DNA of 64,000 nucleotides from Erpobdella octoculata (GCA_963978895.1 OZ022240.1:16579717-16643716); one strand, 5' to 3'; shown: positions 11,981 through 24,662, counted from the first letter of the stretch. The notes: generated from the letters alone by a model not told the origin. Program-made: numbers and translations.

Positions 11981-12297
11981 TCTATACATATAATAATGAG
12001 GTTGTCTGTATGTAACTTTTGCATTGCTACACCATTCATCCTATCGTAATGAAATTTTCACACAACCTTGAAATCGGTCACAAAATGAGGGGAGCGCGAG
12101 AGCGAGCGGAAACGGGAACCTTAGAATGAGCGGGAACGGGAAAGCGATTGGGAGTGTGAAAGCTACCGAGAGCGGGAAAGCCACCGGGAGCGGAAAAACG
12201 ACCGGGAGAGGGAAAGCGACCGGGAGCGGGAGAGCAAGTGGAGAAGGAAACGGGAGCGAGAGAGAAAACGATAGAAAAACCTCTAAAAATCCCGGCT
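11981..12297 (+). mobile_element. Helitron family A copy (plus), 3'-truncated
   Basis: It starts A|TCTATACATATAATAATGAG, a Helitron-like TC start, and continues with the shared 5' module (GCATTGCTACACCATTCATC) and an ACGGGAAAGCGACC-type minisatellite (12100-12250). It breaks off at CCTCTAAAAATCCCGG without the terminal hairpin. Open frames here reading Gly-Ser-Gly-Lys-Ala-Thr are minisatellite translation. Confidence 0.7.
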
Positions 12298-13930
12298 TAT
12301 TTGTTATTGAAATAGATTTAATAGAATGTACTAGTACTTATTATGGTAATTTATTACATATTTTTTTTTATGTATTTTATACTATACAGACCAAGAGAGA
12401 AATTTGTGTTCCCACAGAGATTTCTGAAGCTACCACAGTAAGACTTTTTTAATTGCTAATAACATATTTTTACAACAACAACAACTACTACTGCTACTGC
12501 TACTGCTACTACTACTGCTACTGTTACGGTACTACTACTACTACTATTTTTTAAACCAAAAAAGTTTTGAAATTTAAAAAGACTTTTAATGAAAAATTGA
12601 GTTCATGACTGAGACTTCTTCTACATGACTAAGTTCAAAACCAAAACTATCTTTTTAGTCTTTCGAGGTCCGAGGATTCTCGAGACCAAAACGTTGCCCT
12701 CGAAAACTACAACACTGCTAACAAGGTGTTAAATAGATGTTGACTTCTGGATGGACAATAGTAATAATCATAAAACTTATTTTTATAATACATTAAAAAT
12801 AGGTGTTAGGCAGTTGTACCTACAATGAAAATTTCATCATTGATTCGTGCGGATGGCCATTTATTCAACATCTTCCCAATCCCATACCTGGCTGGATTCT
12901 TCCGAAGTTGGATTGTTATTTTGTACACACATTTATTTAATTTGACTTCTCTGTCTGTCTGTGGTCAAATTTTTGAATTGAGTTTTTTACCAACTTTTAG
13001 ATTACTTAGAACTTTGAAACTTTCAGCATAGACTTTAGCCACCTACGAAAACAATATTCAATCATCTTTGAAGCAATTTAATCTTTATTTCAAATAATTT
13101 CAATACTTATTTTGTAACGAACTTAAAATTATTCATTAGATGGCTTCAATTAAATGAACTTTTAGGTAATCATGACTATGTCAAAAGCTTAGTAAAATTT
13201 TGAATGAAGTATTACTATAAACAATGCTAAAACTATTATTGCATTCAGAAATCGATTTGCATAATTTAAAAATATAAAAATTTGCTTTTAAAAAACTTTG
13301 TTTTTTGCTTGAACTTGTTTATAATTTTAATATAATATTTTTTTTACTAATAAATGATTTTATATCAAAATAGATATAAGCTGGCATATGACCAAGTATT
13401 TGGGGATTCAGAAAATATAAACAAGATTGGAAGTATAGCTGAGAAAAGGTCATTATCTTGTTCATTGTTTAACTAATATTATCTTGATGAGATTAGTTAT
13501 AGAAGCTGTGGTGAACCACTTCTAAGGGATTGAATTGCAAATAAGTTTTTTTTCTTGGAATGCATGGTTTTATATAAGAGTTATTTTGAGATTTGAAATT
13601 AACAGAATAATAACAAGTGCTGTAATTTTTTTTAAATTGAATAAAATTAGACATTGATCATTTGCAATAAATAATAATTTATAAATTTTTCAGACAAAGA
13701 CTAGCTCCAGTTCATTTGAACAAGGTATGGACAAAGCATATGCATAGCAACAGCTTCAAAAATACAAAAAAAATGAACCAGACAAAAATAAAGAGTGAGC
13801 CTGAACTACTGCCTAGTACATTTCCTGTTCAAAGGTTATTTAGCTATTCTTAGACATTTCAAAACTATGGATTATTGATGTGTATCAAAAATACATATGC
13901 TCTTGCTGATTGAGCTAACAACTATTAAGG

Positions 13931-14009
13931 CAGAGGTTCCCAAACATTCCCACTTGCCAGAGCTTTGCGACCCAAAAATGGGTCGCGACCTACAGTTTGG
14001 GAACCTCTG
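13931..14009. mobile_element. 79-bp hAT MITE with perfect 8-bp target duplication
   Basis: Ends CAGAGGTTCCCAAAC and GTTTGGGAACCTCTG are perfect inverted repeats of the common hAT/Charlie type, with GGTCGCGACC inside. TATTAAGG is duplicated at 13923-13930 and 14010-14017. Too short to code for anything. Confidence 0.93.
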
Positions 14010-14041
14010 TATTAAGGTACATTTACACGAGCAAGATTGGC

Positions 14042-14125
14042 TGGCGCAAAACCAAGATGCAATGGCATTTTTGCACCTGTTAGGGTGCCAAACCAAAATG
14101 CAATGGCATTTTTCCACCTGTTCGG
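14042..14125. repeat. Short tandem duplication
   Basis: A unit of about 45 bp containing CAAAACCAAGATGCAATGGC is repeated twice with a few differences. No function is visible. The following 14130-14930 is AT-rich intron with nothing I can support. Confidence 0.55.
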
Positions 14126-14994
14126 GCTTACATGTGCAAATAAAAATATTTATTTTGCTCGTGGCTATTTCTTGCCAATCAAGCTTGCATGGGTTCATTT
14201 TGTTATTTTTAATAAAAAATTTCTAGCTTAAATATATTGTAAAGTAAGTTTTAAAAATATCTTTATTAGTTTAAATTAATATACAACTTTATAATTTAAT
14301 ATTGTCTCAGGTTTCACATTATTTCAATAGTTTATTGCTATTGAAAGTAGATACCGCCAGAATTTTTTAATGTAGATGCTGTTCAAAACTGATGAAACTT
14401 AAATTGAAACTCATATAAATTACTTCAATTTTTTTAACATTTTTTAATACTTGAAATACAACAAATATTTAAAATCTATTTAAAACTGTAACAAATTTTA
14501 ATATTTTTGCTAATTTACAAATTGTGACTGAAATTGAAATTGAATGAAAAAAATTATTTGATCATTTCTATATTTATTTTTTTAGTTAGAATATGCTAAA
14601 CACTTTTGACAAAACAGTTTTTTCTTGGATAAATGCATGATCAATCATGTTGCTTATTTTATAAATGATGTGGCTTGCTTGTTTTGAATACTCTTTCATT
14701 GGATCATTGAAAGTTGGAAGGCAACCAACAGTCTAAGCTTTTGTGTGCCAAAATGTCATTATCGTGTGTGAAAGCATCTGGTGTATTTTTTCTCATGGCA
14801 TCAGTCAATCTATGCTCATGTAAACATACTTTTATCAAAAAATTATGGCTGGTAGTTCATGTCCTTGGGAACTGCAAACTGAAAAGTTCAATAACATTAA
14901 CTTCAGCTCGACAGCTATAATGTTGCCATATAGATATGGATTTTTGGCCATGAAAATTAGAATAAAGTCCATATTTATGTATGTGTATATCTAT

Positions 14995-15112
14995 ATGTAA
15001 TATATGTATATATATATATATATATACGTATATACATATATATATATATATAGTTCTCGCTCGCTCTCTCGCTCGCTCTCTCGCTCCGCTCATTTTGTGA
15101 CCGATTTTAATT
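14995..15112 (-). mobile_element. Helitron family A fragment (minus)
   Basis: The minus strand reads CGGTCACAAAATGAGCGGAG, then AGCGAGAGAGCGAGCGAG and a TA run. That is the module seen after the 5' end in the 12.07 and 45.43 kb copies. Both termini are missing. Confidence 0.55.
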
Positions 15113-15132
15113 TTTTTTACTAAAACCTTCCT

Positions 15133-16160
15133 CCATGGGATCATCGCAACTGATCCCAGGACAACTGATCCCAGGACTACTGATCCCAGGACTACTGATC
15201 CCAGGACAACTGATCCCGGGACAACTGATCCCATGGACAACTGATCCCATAGACAACTTATCCCATATCTGCATCATTTTATATTTCACTGTTTCTGCAA
15301 TCAATAAACTGATATTAACATACATAATTTCCGATTTCTGTTTGTATGTACAAATGTATGTGTATGTATGTATGTGTGTATGTGTGTGTATGTGTATATG
15401 TGTGTATGTGTGTGTCTATGTGTATGTGTGTATGTGTGCATGTGTGTATGTGCGTATGTGCGTATGTATGTATTTATGTATGTATGTATGTATGTATGTA
15501 TGTATGTATGTATGTATGTATGTATGTATGTATGTATGTATGTATGTATCTCTGTATGTATGAGTATGTTTGGATGCTGTAGTGATGGTCCTAGTCATTG
15601 ACTCCTAAATAAGCCGATAAGAATTAATGTTGGAGTGTCTTCATTAATTCATTTAATTCATATCTTCGAAAAAAACAACTTCTGAAATGAGCTAAACTCT
15701 ATTATTTTTAGATTGGCACGGTTCCATTTCTCATTATGAACTTCACAAAGAAAGGAGTGAAACGATGAAAAGTTATACGAACTTGTCAATTTCATTTTGA
15801 CTGTGTATCGTGCCCTCGTGCGCTTATACTGAATATTATTTCTCCGTTTACTAATTGGAGTAGCCAGTATCATTATCACCACCACCGTTGTCGTATGCAG
15901 CTAGCCATCGTAAGCTGGCTACGTAAGCATCATCACCACCACCATTGTCGTCAAAAAATGAGTTAAAAATGAGTTGCTTATGTCTATGGGATCAGTTGTC
16001 TATGGGATCAGTTGTCCATGGGATCAGTTATCCGTGGGATCAGTTGTCCGTGGGATCAGTTGTACTGGGATCAGTTGTCCTGGGATCAGTTGTCCTGGGA
16101 TCAGTTGTACTGGGATCAGTTGTCCTGGGATCAGTTGTCCTGGGATCAGTAGGCACTAAC
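15133..16160. mobile_element. Foldback-like inverted pair of 15-bp minisatellites
   Basis: Two arrays of a 15-bp unit (TGGGATCAGTTGTCC) face each other: about 9 units inverted at 15133-15265 and about 11 units direct at 15985-16155. Unit variants occur in the same order from the centre outward in both arms (CTATGGG, CCATGGG, CCG-GGG, CCTGGG), so they are an inverted duplication rather than two independent arrays. The core (15270-15980) holds a TATG microsatellite and unique sequence with no ORF. Long inverted ends built of short tandem repeats are the hallmark of foldback elements. No target duplication was found. Val-Leu-Gly-Ser frames here are repeat translation. Confidence 0.5.
15344..15565. 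repeat. (TATG)n / (TGTATG)n microsatellite
   Basis: About 220 bp of GTAT/GTGT repeats in the core of the foldback-like structure. The Tyr-Val-Cys-Met frames are artefacts. Confidence 0.96.
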
Positions 16161-16279
<119 letters not shown>

Positions 16280-16375
16280 GATGACTGTGTTGTATTATCT
16301 ATATTGATAATTAAATTGACTTGCAATCCACTTAGTAATTGTCTCAGTAGTAAATTCTTGTTTTTTATTTCTAAG

Positions 16376-16831
16376 GTATCATGAAGACAAGAAAGATTTA
16401 AAGTATCTAAAACTGAAAGCTGGAGTTTTAAGGTTTTATAAATTTTTTCTTTTATTTATTTAAATATCTTAAAACTAGTTTTTTTGTATTAGTGTAAGCA
16501 GTTTATGATCGCTAAATAGTTTACTGTTTGCTCATGAAAGTGCAGTGTTGTTTTGTAATCTTAAAGCCATAGGTTAATTCTGTAAAGAATGGAAATTTTG
16601 AGTTTCAATTAGAGATGCACAGATACCATAAATATGGCCGATACCGATACTCATTATGAAGGAGGCCGATGCTGATGCTGATGCCGATACCGATACTTTT
16701 CAATATTTAAATATTTATTTGTTGCTGTTTATGTAAAAAAATCACAATAACGAGATAATATTTTATTGAAATATTTCAATAGAATTCAAATAATAGTTAC
16801 TTTATAGTTAATATTTAAAGTTAAATATTCT

Positions 16832-16864
<33 letters not shown>

Positions 16865-19800
16865 CTCAAACAGAAGGGTCTATCGGCCTCTAATACCGTT
16901 CGGACAGTACAAACGAAACAAAAAAACCAATAAATGAAATATGTACACATACTCAGTTGCAAATCGTAAATTGTTAAGATGTTAGAAACATACAATATGC
17001 AAGGTATGCTTGCGTATAACATATTGAATAAGATATTAAGTCTTGTAAATATTTAAATTTTGCATTTATGGAACGGTTAAACCTGACAAATTGTTGTTCT
17101 TAACGCATATACATAATGACGTGAAGTTGAAACTTCCACCGCAATCTTCAAAATCCCTCTAAATACTTCCAAAAATCTGTTCATTTGACATCCAGATCTG
17201 CTAATGCTTCATGAAAAATTCAAAGTCTTGAAAACTTAGATAAATCCATCTGATTTATCAAGCTTCTGAACCGACTGTAGTTTGATGATCCAACAACATC
17301 CTGAGGCAAAGAATTCCATGCTGAGACCACGTGTCCAGTTATGAAAAACCTGGCATCGTCAGTTCTATATTGACCTGGCATCAGTTTGTAGCTATGGCCC
17401 CTTGTTTTTTCATAATTTGCTCGTTTAAATTGTCCAACCAGGCTATAATCCACCATTCCGTTTAAAGATCTGTAGCAGAAACAAAGGTCTGCGATAAGTC
17501 TGCGCTCTTCTAGAGTTTTCAATCCCAAAAAGCTGAGACGGGTCGAGTATGGTAGATGGCTGATATTTGGAACCATACGGGTGAATCTTTTCTGAACCTT
17601 CTCCAGGCCGTCGATTAGGTACTTGTGCCGAGGGCTCCAAACTGGAGAGCAGTATTCGAGCAATGGTCGCACGTATGTAGTGAATGCTTTTTTCATCAGA
17701 TACGGATCTTTAGACAGGAGGTATAGTTTTATTAATCTAAGTTTCACCGACGCAGAGTGGATAATGTTCTCAATGTGTTTTTTGAAATCAAGGTTTTTAT
17801 CAATTAGTACACCCAGATCCCTTGCTTACTCGGTCGGTTTAAGCTCGTATGTCCCAATTTGATATCTAGGTATTTCGAAGCCTTTGTCGTTTCTTCGCCT
17901 GTGAATGGGACATTCAAAACACTTTGATAGTGCCAGATTCAGTTGCCATGTTTCACTCCAGAGAACTAGTTCATCAATTGCTCTCTGTATTTCTGGTGCA
18001 GGAACATCAGGCTTTTACTCGTATCTGGAGAGAGCCTGTTTCTGTTGGGGGTGTTGACATTTCTTTTTTATCTTTTTTACATTTTTCACTTTAGGATAAA
18101 GCTATTAATTAATTTACTATTTCTATCTAACCATTCACGCTTATATACCCTGCTATTACGCAATCATCAACCAATATTACACAATCATTAACCAATATTA
18201 TGCAACATTAAGTAATTTTGCACAATACAAGCATTCTGCGCATGTTTAATTTAATTTATTGAACATTATTTATTTAATTTATTGAACATTATTTATTTAA
18301 TTTATTGAACATTATTTATTTAATTTAGTGAACATTATTAATTCAGTTTCTTTGTTTGTAAATAAAGCTTTTCACTTAAAATCTTTGTTGTTATGCCAAA
18401 ACCTTAAATAGAAATAAGTAAATTGTCAAAAGTATCGGCCAATGACTCTCAAAATTTTACCAGGCCGATACCGATACCTAAAAAAAGGGCCGATACCGAT
18501 ACTATCGGTGCATCTCTAGCTTTAATAGTAAATGGCCGTTGTATTAGGATTGATTTAATAAAAATATATGCTTGATGTTTATGTTGGTTTTAAATCATAG
18601 AATATAAAATTATTTTTATTCACTCAAATTTGAAATCATTTAATTTGATAGTTACATATAAAAATATGTCACAACTTTATAGACCAATTGCATTTAATTA
18701 TGTTGTTTTAGTTGACCAATCATCATTTCACCAGTTAGATTTTTAGGCTGCTGTTTTATTATTTTTTATGATATCTGAAAAAGCTAGAGTTTGAAGGTGA
18801 GGATGATGATGATGGATAAGTTTTTAGTGGTTTATGTTCTGTAGAACTTCGAAACCATTGTTGACACGGAGGGAAGGATTCTGTAAATAGAAAAGGCTTG
18901 AGAGCTGTGTGGAAATTGACTGAGCTAGAAGAAGTGGTGATGCAAGGAGGAAGTTTGTTTTCCATTCAGGATTGATGATGTTGATGGATTTTTGGTCAAA
19001 TAAAAAACTTTTTTTTTAAATTTCAGTTTTATTTACACCAAAATCTTTGTGCTATTATTAATCAAACATTTTATGAGAGGCTTATTTTGATTATATGAAA
19101 GATGACAGTACCACAGAATTGTATAGAAAAAAAAATATATAAAATTTAAAAAAAAATACACATTTACTTCTAACGCACTAAAAAGGAAGAAATATTTTTT
19201 TTATCCGATTTTATCTCTTACATAGTTAAATAAAATATCAAGTGTGGAATGTTCATTTTTGACAAACTCTGTCAGTCAAAGAAACATAAATTATATGTTC
19301 GCGGGAAGAATTGAACCCGAGTTGTCAAAATGCTATATACGCTAACCCACACTGGTAAACTTATAAGCCTTCGTGACCATTAGTACTCTGTTGACCATGT
19401 CGACTAGGCTTAATTCTGGTGGACACTTCCAAATGAAAACAGGAAGTAAGTTAAAAATTGATTACAAGATTAAGCAGTAGCACACTTCATTACGAAGGGT
19501 GAGCCAGCATTATTGTTGTCTGTAAGTTTATCATGAAAATATTAATGGTGGACACAAAAAGGTGGAAAAGATGGCTTAAGATTTTTATCAGTTGCTTCTG
19601 GAGTAAAAATTACAGGAATGCTACAAATGAGAAATCACCATCAACAGGCACACATTTTATCTTTAAATGCCACAGTTTTTTAAGACTGTTAAGAATACCA
19701 GCAGACTAAATATTATATAAATTTGTATGCTATTTTAAGCAAATATTGTAGATTGACATGTAACTATAAACATTTAACTACAGCGACAAGTTGAAAGAGG

Positions 19801-22800
19801 CCTTAGGCATAGAAGAAAATGAACTGCCTCCATACATATATCGTATGAGAGTGTTTGGATATCCTCCTGGACATCTGGAAACTGCAAGAAACTCTAGACC
19901 TGGCTTAACCATGTTTGGAAAACATGGAATGGGTATGGATAGATATTACAAAATATTTTGCTTGTTTTTTGCATAAATGTGAGAAATTGGTTTCTACAAA
20001 TAAATAATAAATAATGATAATGACAGTAACTGAAGTTTTGAATTTGGACATTTTATAAATAGAAGATTTTTTGGACTCAGACATGACTAGGCACACTCGC
20101 GTTAATCATATGTGCTTCATGATTTTGAGACAGATCAGAGCCATCACAGCTCAGCATACTTCCCTGCTTTCACAACCAGAACACTTGTCACCTCAATGGT
20201 TTTTTCCAAGCACGTCTCTAACTAATCTCTAGTCGGGCTACCAAAAACTCGTTGGCTACAATCTTTCATCAATGCAACTGCCAGGTTTGTGAAAAGAAGG
20301 CGTGAACACGACCATATCACTCCTGTCCTCAGGAAACTCAACTGGTTGAAAATCGAATGCAGTTCAAGTCTTTCAGGTCTTCAAGTGTCTTAGGAAAATG
20401 GCTCCCCATACCTTGCATGAAACATTCTATGCCTACAGGATATGCGGAATTGAAAATGACTCAGAAATTCATTTTTTTTTGCTCTTCCTTGTTCTGACCA
20501 GGCGACTCAAAGGTGCCGGTGATAGATTGTTTGCGATTGTGGACCTAAAATCTGGAATAAAATTTCGCCAGAGGTCACTTCTGCAGCCACAGTTGATGGT
20601 TTTAGAAAGACTTTAAAAATGCCCCTGTTTGATGGCCTTTTATGTCCATTGATGGACTTTTATGTCCATTGATGGACTTTTATGTCCATTGATGGACTTT
20701 TATGTCCATTGATGGACTTTTATGTCCATTGATGGACTTTTATGTCCATTGATGGACTTTTATGTCCATTGATGGACTTTTATGTCCTTTGATGGACTTT
20801 TATGTCCATTGATGGACTTTTATGTCCATTGATGGACTTTTATGTCCATTGATGGACTTTTATGTCCATTGATGGACTTTTATGTCCATTGATGGACTTT
20901 TATGTCCATTGATGGACTTTTATGTCCATTGATGGACTTTTATGTCCATTGATGGACTTTTATGTCCATTGATGGACTTTTATGTCCATTGATGGACTTA
21001 CGCCACCTTTGAAAAGAATGTTCAAAATTCAATCATTCAAGTGTGTGCAATGGAGAGCACATGTCACTGTCACTCAGGAGTTTCTTAATTAGTGTATTCA
21101 CGTTTTCTTCTGGCTCATAGTAGAGAACCAGTAAAAATTTTATTTAATAATTAGAAAATTAGTTTCTCTGTGATTCAATAAAGTACTGCAAACTTCTATA
21201 GTTTTAAAATTTTTCATTTTTATAGTTACTTAAAATTTTATATAAAAAATAATCTGGCTATGTAAAAAAAATTTTTTATTCTTATTTTTAAATGCTTCAA
21301 ATTTGGGAGTTGTAATTTTGATTACTTCTCGACTACTCATAGTTTTTTAACTTTGAGGATTTGCTTAAGCTGTAAGGCTATGCATTATATGAATGTTTTA
21401 TCATTAATCAATTTAATCAATTCATTTTTCCTATAGAGAGCATAAAACATTTCTCCCATGGTATTCTGTTCCGTTGCAGTTGTCATGTTTGCCTTGCATG
21501 TCAGAACTGCTGGGTTCAATAACAAGCAAAACTGTCATTGTGTTTTTATTTTTGTTTTAGTTTTTTTATCAATACAAATAAAATAAAAAACCCTAAAAAG
21601 TAAAAAAAAAATTAGAAAAAAATTATTTTTTATGGTTAGTAGCTTATTAATTGGTTACAAAATATGAATGGAATTCTTTAGAAAGTTATTTGATGTGATT
21701 GAACAATGCATGCAACTTGTCAAAATTTTGCACAGCGATTGAATAAATTGGTTTTTTTAATGAGTTTGTACAAGATTCACTGACCATCATTCACATTATT
21801 TAATGTATTACTTGTTTACATTTGATGCTCAGAAATGGGAGAAGATGGCGAATTACTTGAAGAAGGAGAGTTGGTTTATGAAAAATCAAAACAATGTTAG
21901 TCCCTTAAGTTTTTACAAACTTTTATTTAGGTTACAATCTCTGTTTGTGCATGTGTGTGTGGCTTTCTTTAAATTTAACCAGCTTTTTGACTAGCTAGGA
22001 AGCTGAAACTTTCAGCATAGCTTTATATTGGATGACAATACATGATTCAATTAAAAAAAAAACTTAATTTGAACATCTTTCGTATTTCTCAATTGAGTGT
22101 ATTTGAAATTAAAGTTTGTGTTAAAAAACTCGTTTTTTGCTTTACTTGTTTGTACTTGTCCACTGAGTGGTTTTGCTATCAAAAAGAATTTCCTGACTCA
22201 GCTTATAACCTAGTTCTTAAAAATCAAACTCAGATATATTTTTTCTGGGTCTTTGAAATGACAGACAGCTGTATTAATAAGATCATTAAATTGCAGCATA
22301 TTCTTAATTCAAATGGAAATTTGTATGAAAAGTTTAATTTTTTCTTTTTTTTTCATAAAGTAAATTACAACATTGAGAAGATCATTGAATACCCTGGTTT
22401 CAATGTTTTGCCTCCTAGTCACATAAAAGATGTAGGTATATTGGGATGAATTAAGACTTTATATTTATTTCCACTAGTTTTCTAGCTTGAAATTTGTGTT
22501 TGTCATTGCTACTAGAAGTAATTATGTCAAATGTCTTAAAATTTTATTTGATTATGTATTTGTTTATTTATTATTTGTTTTATTGAAAGCACGAGATGAT
22601 TATTTTTGCATATACATCTAAATAGTGATGTGAGAACAAAAAACGTTTTCATCTTTATTTCCGATATGTCTCAACGGACCCCTTAACATTGATTTGGATT
22701 TATTATGATTTCATTTTGTTCCCACAGACTTTGTCATTGTTTGCTCTACTACAAGTGCAATTTATACCTTCATCGTAACTTTCGTAAAATGTACGACCAT

Positions 22801-24360
22801 TTTATGACTCAAAATTGAATGGTATTTCTATCCATCACAGCCATCAATGATTAAATTAAAACAAATTGTGAAGTAGTTACAAGACGACTAATGTGGATAG
22901 CATGCTTTTCTAATAAAAAGTGCAAATTAAGTAAAAAGCCAAACAGCATTACCCTGCTATTACTTGTTAGAGTTAGTGCCTTTGTAGTTTATTTAACTAA
23001 ACACATTACTAACTTGTAATTGTTTCTTGTGTGCTTTTTTTCATCAAATTATTTTTATTGTTCAAATTAAATTCAAAACACCTAAAATGTCTCTTTTACC
23101 TGAATGTACTTACCTGCTACTTTTTTGCTGTAACCATGGATTTTCCATGATACTTTGCACAATATCACTCTTTACTTCAAAGCTCTTAAATTTATATGGC
23201 AATAGAAATTGAGCATTATATAAAACAATCAAAACAATTAATTAAAATAGAGAAAGTATTTAAATAAAATCAAAATACTAAATGAACTAAGAAGAAAAAC
23301 TAATATAGAAATCCAAAGGAATAGTATTAATAGTACAAATAAAAACAACTTCAGCAGGTTTTTACCACAAAATCAATAAATAGCAAAAATTTCAACGAAA
23401 ATCAAGATTAAAAATCATCTAAAGTTATCTTCAACTTTTGTATTTCCACTGCTGTTTTGGATTTCTTTTCATGTTATTTCTTCTTCATTTAGTGTTTTGT
23501 TTTTTCAGTTACCTCCCATGTTTTTAACTAGGTGTTTTAGCTGTGTGTTTTACTCATTTGTCCATTTGATACAGAAGCACATGCAGTTCCATTCGCCACC
23601 AATGCAGCCTTATCATTCCAAAGTTTTCATGGTTGATTATCTCAATAATAAACATGAAGAACCGGTAATTAATGATTTTAATGGGATATTTTTAATTTCT
23701 ATATCATTATTATTATTATCAAATCGATAATCGGAAGTTTTCAAATACTGTGTTTAAATTTTATTAAAAAAAATATATTGTGAGTATTTCAAATTTTCTG
23801 TACATTTATTTTTTAATATTTTTAGAACACTGGTTTTGAGGAACCGATAAAAAGTCAGCATGCACAGAATATCACTAAAAATAGAATACCTTCGGAGCGA
23901 GATGGTAATCTTTTTTTTTCTTCTGTTTTTCCTCTCCACAATTGTCACACTGAATCTGAATTGACATTGTTAGATGTTGCATTTTACTTTTACTTTAATT
24001 TTATTCTTACAAGTATTATGATATGGACTATTTTTTATATTTGAGACTTAGAAAACTTAATAAATATATTTTTAAGCCTTTGATCATTCAGAAATCTGTA
24101 TTTCTTCCCTTTCACGGTGTGATTCAAATGATGGTGGTAAATCTTGCAATCTAATAAATCCTACTTGTAGTACTGGAAATACGAATTACTTTGGTAACTT
24201 ACAGAAAAATATACCATCGACAAACGTGAATGAAGAAGATGTCCTTGATGAAGATGAAAAATACATGATCATAAGTGATGAAGTATATATAGTTCTTGAT
24301 GAAACTTATGATCTTGATTGTACTCATGTATCTACTAACAAGGGTCATGTTTTTTTCTGA
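16376..24360 (+). CDS. ZCCHC8: ZCCHC8, PSP domain to C-terminus (six exons plus one upstream)
   Basis: This continues the NEXT-complex scaffold gene. Exons: 16376-16432 (RYHEDKK...LKLKAGVL, family RYHAEE...FKPGVI), 19784-19932 (the PSP domain: [20 protein letters not shown] then [11 protein letters not shown]), 21833-21895 (acidic [18 protein letters not shown]), 22361-22431 ([15 protein letters not shown]; family LVNYPGFN), 23575-23664 ([17 protein letters not shown]; family IPMQ...VFANYL), 23826-23904 and 24077-24360 (acidic tail, stop TGA). Every junction is GT-AG and phases match throughout (2, 1, 1, 0, 0, 1). The PSP domain separates it from SF3B2, the other animal PSP protein. The usual MTR4-binding C-terminal motif is not evident, so the last exon may be lineage-specific or there may be a further exon. 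Introns are full of transposons. Confidence 0.85.
16610..18518. mobile_element. hAT element, non-coding, with imperfect 8-bp target duplication
   Basis: Ends TAGAGATGCAC and its inverse, each followed by several GGCCGATACCGATAC repeats, bound a 1,909-bp element in a ZCCHC8 intron. GTTTCAAT (16602-16609) and GCTTTAAT (18519-18526) are an aged 8-bp target duplication with two differences. There is no transposase. A LINE fragment is inserted inside it. Near 18240-18340 the interior has four copies of a TTTAATTTATTGAACATTA motif. Confidence 0.85.
16836..18050 (-). pseudogene. CR1/L2-like LINE 3' fragment nested in the hAT
   Basis: Read on the minus strand from about 18050 down, it gives the end of a reverse transcriptase and the C-terminal tail: [18 protein letters not shown] (one in-frame stop just before), [69 protein letters not shown]. 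The main open part is 17220-17747. The 3' end is an (AAAT)n tail at 16836-16862, the usual tail of this group. The element is 5'-truncated. Confidence 0.85.
18759..18965 (-). CDS. Possible minus-strand Ser/Pro-rich exon, unknown
   Basis: A 68-codon minus-strand frame ([15 protein letters not shown]...[13 protein letters not shown]) has a more balanced composition than the AT-rich intron around it and is followed by AATAAA on the same strand near 18755. The codon before its ATG is a stop, so if real it starts here or is reached by splicing. It lies in a ZCCHC8 intron on the opposite strand. I do not recognise it, and chance is quite possible. Confidence 0.2.
   Translation of the reverse strand: MENKLPPCITTSSSSVNFHTALKPFLFTESFPPCQQWFRSSTEHKPLKTYPSSSSSPSNSSFFRYHKK
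19298..19358 (-). repeat. tRNA-like / SINE-head remnant
   Basis: On the minus strand, TGGGTTAGCGTATATAGC resembles an A box and CGGGTTCAATTCTTCCCGC a good B box with a T-arm that can pair. The rest of a cloverleaf is not apparent. Probably a decayed tRNA-derived repeat. Confidence 0.35.
20150..20640 (+). pseudogene. LINE 3' fragment preceding a tail satellite
   Basis: Plus-strand pieces read the C-terminal block of a CR1/L2-like [24 protein letters not shown] (20275-20335), [20 protein letters not shown] and [12 protein letters not shown] (20545-20635), broken by several stops and frameshifts. The coding end runs directly into the 20-bp satellite that follows. Confidence 0.75.
20641..20999. 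repeat. 20-bp hairpin satellite, ~18 copies
   Basis: The unit TTGATGGACTTTTATGTCCA is repeated about 18 times with almost no variation (one A-to-T near 20788). Each unit contains ATGGAC and GTCCAT separated by TTTTAT, so each can form a 6-bp-stem hairpin. It continues the last bases of the LINE fragment (GATGGCCTTTTATGTCCATT), suggesting expansion of the LINE tail. Confidence 0.97.
21000..21830. other. ZCCHC8 intron, nothing else seen
   Basis: AT-rich intron sequence between the PSP exon and the next exon. I see no transposon ends, repeats or coding segments here. The intron interiors 18520-19780, 22440-23570, 23670-23820 and 23910-24070 are similar apart from the items listed. Confidence 0.5.
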
Positions 24361-24622
24361 AAACCTTGACAATTTTCAAACTGATTTATTTTTTGACTTC
24401 TATAATCCAGAAAACTTGATGGTTAGTCATTGCTGAAAATATGAAGCTGTATTCCAGTAAATGATGTTGGTTGTTATGGCTACACCATCTAGCAAGTTGT
24501 TTTGCTGGTTTTATAGTGTGTAATTTGACTAATTTGGTATATTTCTATTGTTCATGTTATGTTGTCATTTGAAGTGCTTAAATAGCTAGAAGTATTTGAT
24601 CTGTTATTTTAGATCCAGTTGA

Positions 24623-24628
24623 AATAAA
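24623..24628 (+). terminator. AATAAA polyadenylation signal, ZCCHC8
   Basis: AATAAA lies 263 bases after the ZCCHC8 stop codon, in plausible 3' UTR, with a T/G-rich stretch downstream. It fits the gene ending with the exon at 24077-24360. Confidence 0.5.
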
Positions 24629-24662
24629 TGTTTTTAGTTACAGTAGTGGATAGTTTTGAGGT

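Larger units (their letters stand above)
9963..13724 (+). other. Possible middle exons of ZCCHC8 (unresolved region)
   Basis: Three open segments have good splice edges and phase-0 starts: 9963-10058 (IYLLEINFIEIF...), 12390-12437 (TKREICVPTEISEATT) and 13694-13724 (TKTSSSSFEQ). The last would sit well before RYHEDKK of the next exon (family FQQRYH), but its end phase is one base off. I could not find the CCHC zinc knuckle the family is named for, although 13510-13550 (SCGEPLLRD then a stop) is a possible decayed or misread copy. Treat these as candidates only. Between them lie a hAT, Helitrons, a small (CTA/CTG)n repeat at 12475-12545 and featureless AT-rich intron. Confidence 0.3.

Noticed and set aside
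20641..20999. CRISPR array or bacterial-type repeat
   Set aside because: There are 20-bp head-to-tail units without spacers on a LINE tail in an intron.
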